16,924 bases of DNA from JACRBK01 sp964427955 (GTDB taxonomy: Bacteria; Chloroflexota; Anaerolineae; Aggregatilineales; Aggregatilineaceae). This document shows, piece after piece, positions 14,560-16,924 of this stretch. The stretch's first letter is position 1; each line of letters begins with the position of its first letter. The stretch lies in the NCBI GenBank assembly GCA_964427955.1, contig CAYRWY010000083.1, forward strand, positions 1-16,924. The letters are read 5' to 3'. A program made the position numbers and the translations under genes. The notes below the pieces were generated by a model. It did not search any database. It saw nothing but the letters and a program-made list of their open reading frames with translations, and was not told where the DNA came from.

Positions 14560-15906
14560 ATGATGAAGAAATCGGTTCGTTTCTTTATTTTCTTGACCCT
14601 GTTGACCACCCTCGTCGTGAGCATTGGGGGCGTGAACGCCGCGCCCGCCAGCCGCGAAGTGAAAGAACTGACGATCTTCTGGGCCCAGTGGCCTCCCGCG
14701 GACTATCTGCAAGAAATCGGCAACCGCTACGAGCAGGCGACCGGTGTCAAGATCAATGTCATCCAGGAACCCTGGGGCAGCTTCTATGATCGCATGTCGG
14801 CGGAGTGGGCCGCGAAGGGCGACGCGTACGACATGGTCGTGGGCGACAGCCAGTGGCTCGGCCAGGGCGCTGAGCAAGGCCACTACATGGAACTGACCGA
14901 CTTCATGAAGTCGAATGGCATCGACCAGACCGTGACCGCCGCCACCCTCAAGTACTACGGCGAATTCCCGGCGAACTCCGGCAGATATTGGGCCTTCCCG
15001 ACCGAAGGTGACGCCGTAGGCTGGGGGTATCGTAAAGATCGCCTCGAAGATCCCGCCGAGATGGAAGCATTCAAAGCCAAATACGGCTACGATCTGGCCG
15101 TCCCCACCACCTGGCAGCAGCTCTATGACATCTCCGAATTCTTCTATCGCCCGGATAATGATTCTTACGGCGCCGCGATCTACACCCAGAAGGACTACGA
15201 CGGGATGATCATGGGCTATGAGAATGTCATGTTCAGTTGGGGCGTAGACTGGCAGAACGCCGACAACGAGGTGTTGGGCGTCGTCAACTCGGACAAAGCC
15301 GTCGAAGCACTGGAGTTCTACAAAAAACTGTACCAGTTTGCCCCTCCGGGCACGAACAACGCCTTCTACAACGAAGTGAACTCCGCCTTTGTCAATGGCC
15401 AGGCGACGTTTGTCATGAACTACTTCGCGTTCCTGCCCGACCTGCTCAATCCTGAGAAGAACCCCTACGCGGATAAGACGGGCTTCTTCGCTGGCCCCGC
15501 TGGCCCTTACGGCGACCGTTACGTGGCGCTGGGCGGCCAGGGCATGAGCGTTCTCAACTATATCAGCGACGAACGCAAGCAGGCTTCGCTGGACTTCATC
15601 AAGTGGTTTGCCAGTGAAGATGTGCAGAAGCAGTGGGCCCAGGTGGGCGGTTATACCTGCAACATCAACGTCCTCCAATCCGAAGAATTCCTGAACAACA
15701 CTCCCTACAACGCGGCGTTCGCCGATTCGATGACCTTTGTCAAGGACTTCTGGAATATCTCGATCTACGGTGAGCTGTTGGAACCGGCCCAGCGTTACAT
15801 CAACGGCTACGTGGTCGGCAATGTAGGAACGGCGAAAGAAAACCTCGACAACATGGCCATCGAACAGCATGAAGTCCTGGTAGAAGCCGGAGTCTTGAGC
15901 GAATAA
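14560..15906 (+). CDS. ABC sugar-binding protein (extracellular solute-binding family 1)
   Basis: Exported carbohydrate-binding protein of a CUT1 importer, 448 residues. AGGAGG at 14545-14550 lies 9 bases before ATG 14560; a second ATG follows at once. The signal peptide is typical (MMKKSVRFF, hydrophobic core at 8-23, cleavage probably after VNA at 27), and there is no lipobox cysteine, so it is not a lipoprotein. The mature part shows family 1 features: an opening ELTIFWAQWPPADYLQEI, WAAKGDAYDMVVGDSQW, FPTEGDAVGWGYRKD and a C-terminal ASLDFIKWFASEDVQKQWAQVGGY. Many exposed Trp and Tyr residues suit sugar stacking. It has its own strong promoter resembling that of the ROK gene, and its permease gene follows after a perfect hairpin. 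A xylo-oligosaccharide or similar substrate is inferred. Confidence 0.93.
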   Translation: MMKKSVRFFIFLTLLTTLVVSIGGVNAAPASREVKELTIFWAQWPPADYLQEIGNRYEQATGVKINVIQEPWGSFYDRMSAEWAAKGDAYDMVVGDSQWLGQGAEQGHYMELTDFMKSNGIDQTVTAATLKYYGEFPANSGRYWAFPTEGDAVGWGYRKDRLEDPAEMEAFKAKYGYDLAVPTTWQQLYDISEFFYRPDNDSYGAAIYTQKDYDGMIMGYENVMFSWGVDWQNADNEVLGVVNSDKAVEALEFYKKLYQFAPPGTNNAFYNEVNSAFVNGQATFVMNYFAFLPDLLNPEKNPYADKTGFFAGPAGPYGDRYVALGGQGMSVLNYISDERKQASLDFIKWFASEDVQKQWAQVGGYTCNINVLQSEEFLNNTPYNAAFADSMTFVKDFWNISIYGELLEPAQRYINGYVVGNVGTAKENLDNMAIEQHEVLVEAGVLSE

Positions 15907-15935
15907 GCGTTCGCTCGCTTCAAGTAGTTCATATA

Positions 15936-15960
15936 GGGAGGCACGCCGGTTGTGCCTCCC
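15936..15960 (+). promoter_or_regulatory. Perfect stem-loop between binding-protein and permease genes
   Basis: GGGAGGCAC (15936-15944) and GTGCCTCCC (15952-15960) form a perfect 9-bp stem, extendable by an A-T pair, with a 7-base loop. No T-tract follows. It would protect the 3' end of the binding-protein message or cause partial termination, keeping the binding protein in excess over the permease. Confidence 0.85.
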
Positions 15961-15993
15961 TCAGCCTCGAATGCTAAAGCTAAAGGTAAGCGT

Positions 15994-16924
15994 ATGGCTC
16001 ACACGGATGCTCAAGCGATAACGACTGGATCGTCTCTCCACCCTTCGTATCGCGGTCGGCGGCAGGTCCGCGATCGGACAATTGCCTGGCTGTTCATCAT
16101 GCCGACACTTATTTTGTTGATTGTGATCAATATCTTCCCGCTTTTTTACAGCCTGTACCTGAGCTTCAACGATTATTCCGTCATCGGCAGTGAGCCGCCC
16201 AAGTGGGTCGGCATCGAGAACTATCAGAAGATCCTGACGAACGAGCGCCAGCGCTACTGGCACAACTTCACCGTGACGGGCCGCTACGCCGTGTTTTCCG
16301 TGGGGCTGCAAATCGCGGTGGGATTTGGGTTGGCCATGCTGCTGCGCGAGAAATTCAGAGGCAGCGGCCTGATCACCACGCTCATCCTGATCCCGATGAT
16401 GCTCTCGCCCGTCGTGGTGGGGTTGTTCTGGAAACTGATTTTTGACCCCTCTAAAGGTTTTTTTAACTACCTGATCTATACCGGCCATGTGACCAATCAC
16501 CAATGGCTGTCCCATCCGACGCTCAGTCTGTGGTCGATTGTCATCGTCGATGTCTGGATGTGGAGTCCGTTCGTGATGCTGCTGTGCCTGTCCGGATTGA
16601 GCGCGATCCCGGACTATCTGTACGAAGCCGCCGCCATCGACCGGGCCAGCGCCTGGTTCCAGTTCCGGCGCATCACGCTGCCCCAGGTGATGCCCCTCCT
16701 GTTGATCGCCGTGTTGTTCCGCACCATCGAGGCTTTCAAAGCCTTCGATCTGGTGATGGGACTCACCGGCGGCGGGCCAGGGGATGTCACCGAAACGGTC
16801 GCCGTCCGGCTGTACAGCGAAGCGTTCCTGGGCAAGTTCAGAACCGGCGAGTCCAGCGCGTTAGCTTACATCGTGCTGGTGATCATCATCGCCGTCAGCA
16901 ACCTGTATATCCGGGCGCTCAACA
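15994..16924 (+). CDS. ABC sugar permease, MalF-type (cut by the window edge)
   Basis: Open from ATG 15994 to the last base, 310 codons, with AAAGG about 7 bases before the start. It has a long hydrophilic N-terminus and then membrane segments beginning at TIAWLFIMPTLILLIVINIFP. The EAA loop is YEAAAIDRASAW followed by FRRITLPQVMP, and the family phrase FDLVMGLTGGGPGDVTET follows. The last visible residues, SNLYIRALN, are near the usual C-terminus, so little is missing. The loop has Asp-Arg-Ala where the first permease has Asp-Gly-Ala; both forms occur in the family. It lies 87 bases after the binding-protein stop, and a MalG-type gene is expected next. Confidence 0.93.
   Translation, partial: MAHTDAQAITTGSSLHPSYRGRRQVRDRTIAWLFIMPTLILLIVINIFPLFYSLYLSFNDYSVIGSEPPKWVGIENYQKILTNERQRYWHNFTVTGRYAVFSVGLQIAVGFGLAMLLREKFRGSGLITTLILIPMMLSPVVVGLFWKLIFDPSKGFFNYLIYTGHVTNHQWLSHPTLSLWSIVIVDVWMWSPFVMLLCLSGLSAIPDYLYEAAAIDRASAWFQFRRITLPQVMPLLLIAVLFRTIEAFKAFDLVMGLTGGGPGDVTETVAVRLYSEAFLGKFRTGESSALAYIVLVIIIAVSNLYIRALN

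Noticed and set aside
14539..15870. A 443-residue minus-strand open frame opposite the binding-protein gene
   Set aside because: The plus strand encodes a full solute-binding protein with signal peptide and ribosome site; the antisense frame has no recognisable fold.
1..16924. CRISPR arrays, tRNA or rRNA genes, insertion sequences, prophage or toxin-antitoxin genes
   Set aside because: None was seen. The only tandem repeat is inside the kinase coding region, and no transposase or integrase motif was found.

Overview
This window looks like a sugar catabolism island from a GC-rich bacterium. The style of the genes (ABC sugar importers without a linked ATPase, a GH116 enzyme, a cytosolic multi-PAS kinase) would suit the Chloroflexota, but no marker gene is present, so that placement is only a moderate inference.

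Layout: (1) At 54-1837 (+) are two ABC sugar permeases, MalF-like then MalG-like. They are preceded by a perfect stem-loop and followed by a rho-independent terminator. (2) At 7093-1941 (-) is a three-gene unit: alpha-ketoglutaric semialdehyde dehydrogenase, aldose 1-epimerase (galM), and a GH116 glycoside hydrolase without a signal peptide. (3) Divergently at 7235-10113 (+) are an FAH-fold 2-keto-3-deoxy-pentonate dehydratase and a YjhG/YagF-type Fe-S pentonate dehydratase, overlapping by one base. (4) At 10213-14188 (+) is a regulatory unit: a ROK-fold repressor that has lost its kinase and zinc motifs, a soluble histidine kinase with three near-identical PAS repeats, and a stand-alone receiver protein. 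All three start with TTG or GTG. (5) After a 371-base intergenic region with a strong promoter and several inverted repeats, a second importer begins at 14560: an exported solute-binding protein, a perfect stem-loop, and a permease that runs off the window.

Together the genes describe import of pentose-containing glycosides, cytosolic hydrolysis by GH116, mutarotation by GalM, and the lower oxidative (Weimberg-type) route: pentonate -> 2-keto-3-deoxypentonate -> alpha-ketoglutaric semialdehyde -> alpha-ketoglutarate. The sugar 1-dehydrogenase, the lactonase and the ABC ATPase are not in the window. D-xylose is the most likely sugar, but D-arabinose or a related pentose cannot be excluded.

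Regulatory DNA: promoters with TTGACA, a 17-base spacer and TAAYGT lie in front of the semialdehyde dehydrogenase, ROK and solute-binding protein genes. The ROK and solute-binding protein copies are nearly the same, which suggests one shared regulator, probably the ROK protein. Both importers carry a perfect hairpin immediately upstream of the first permease gene.
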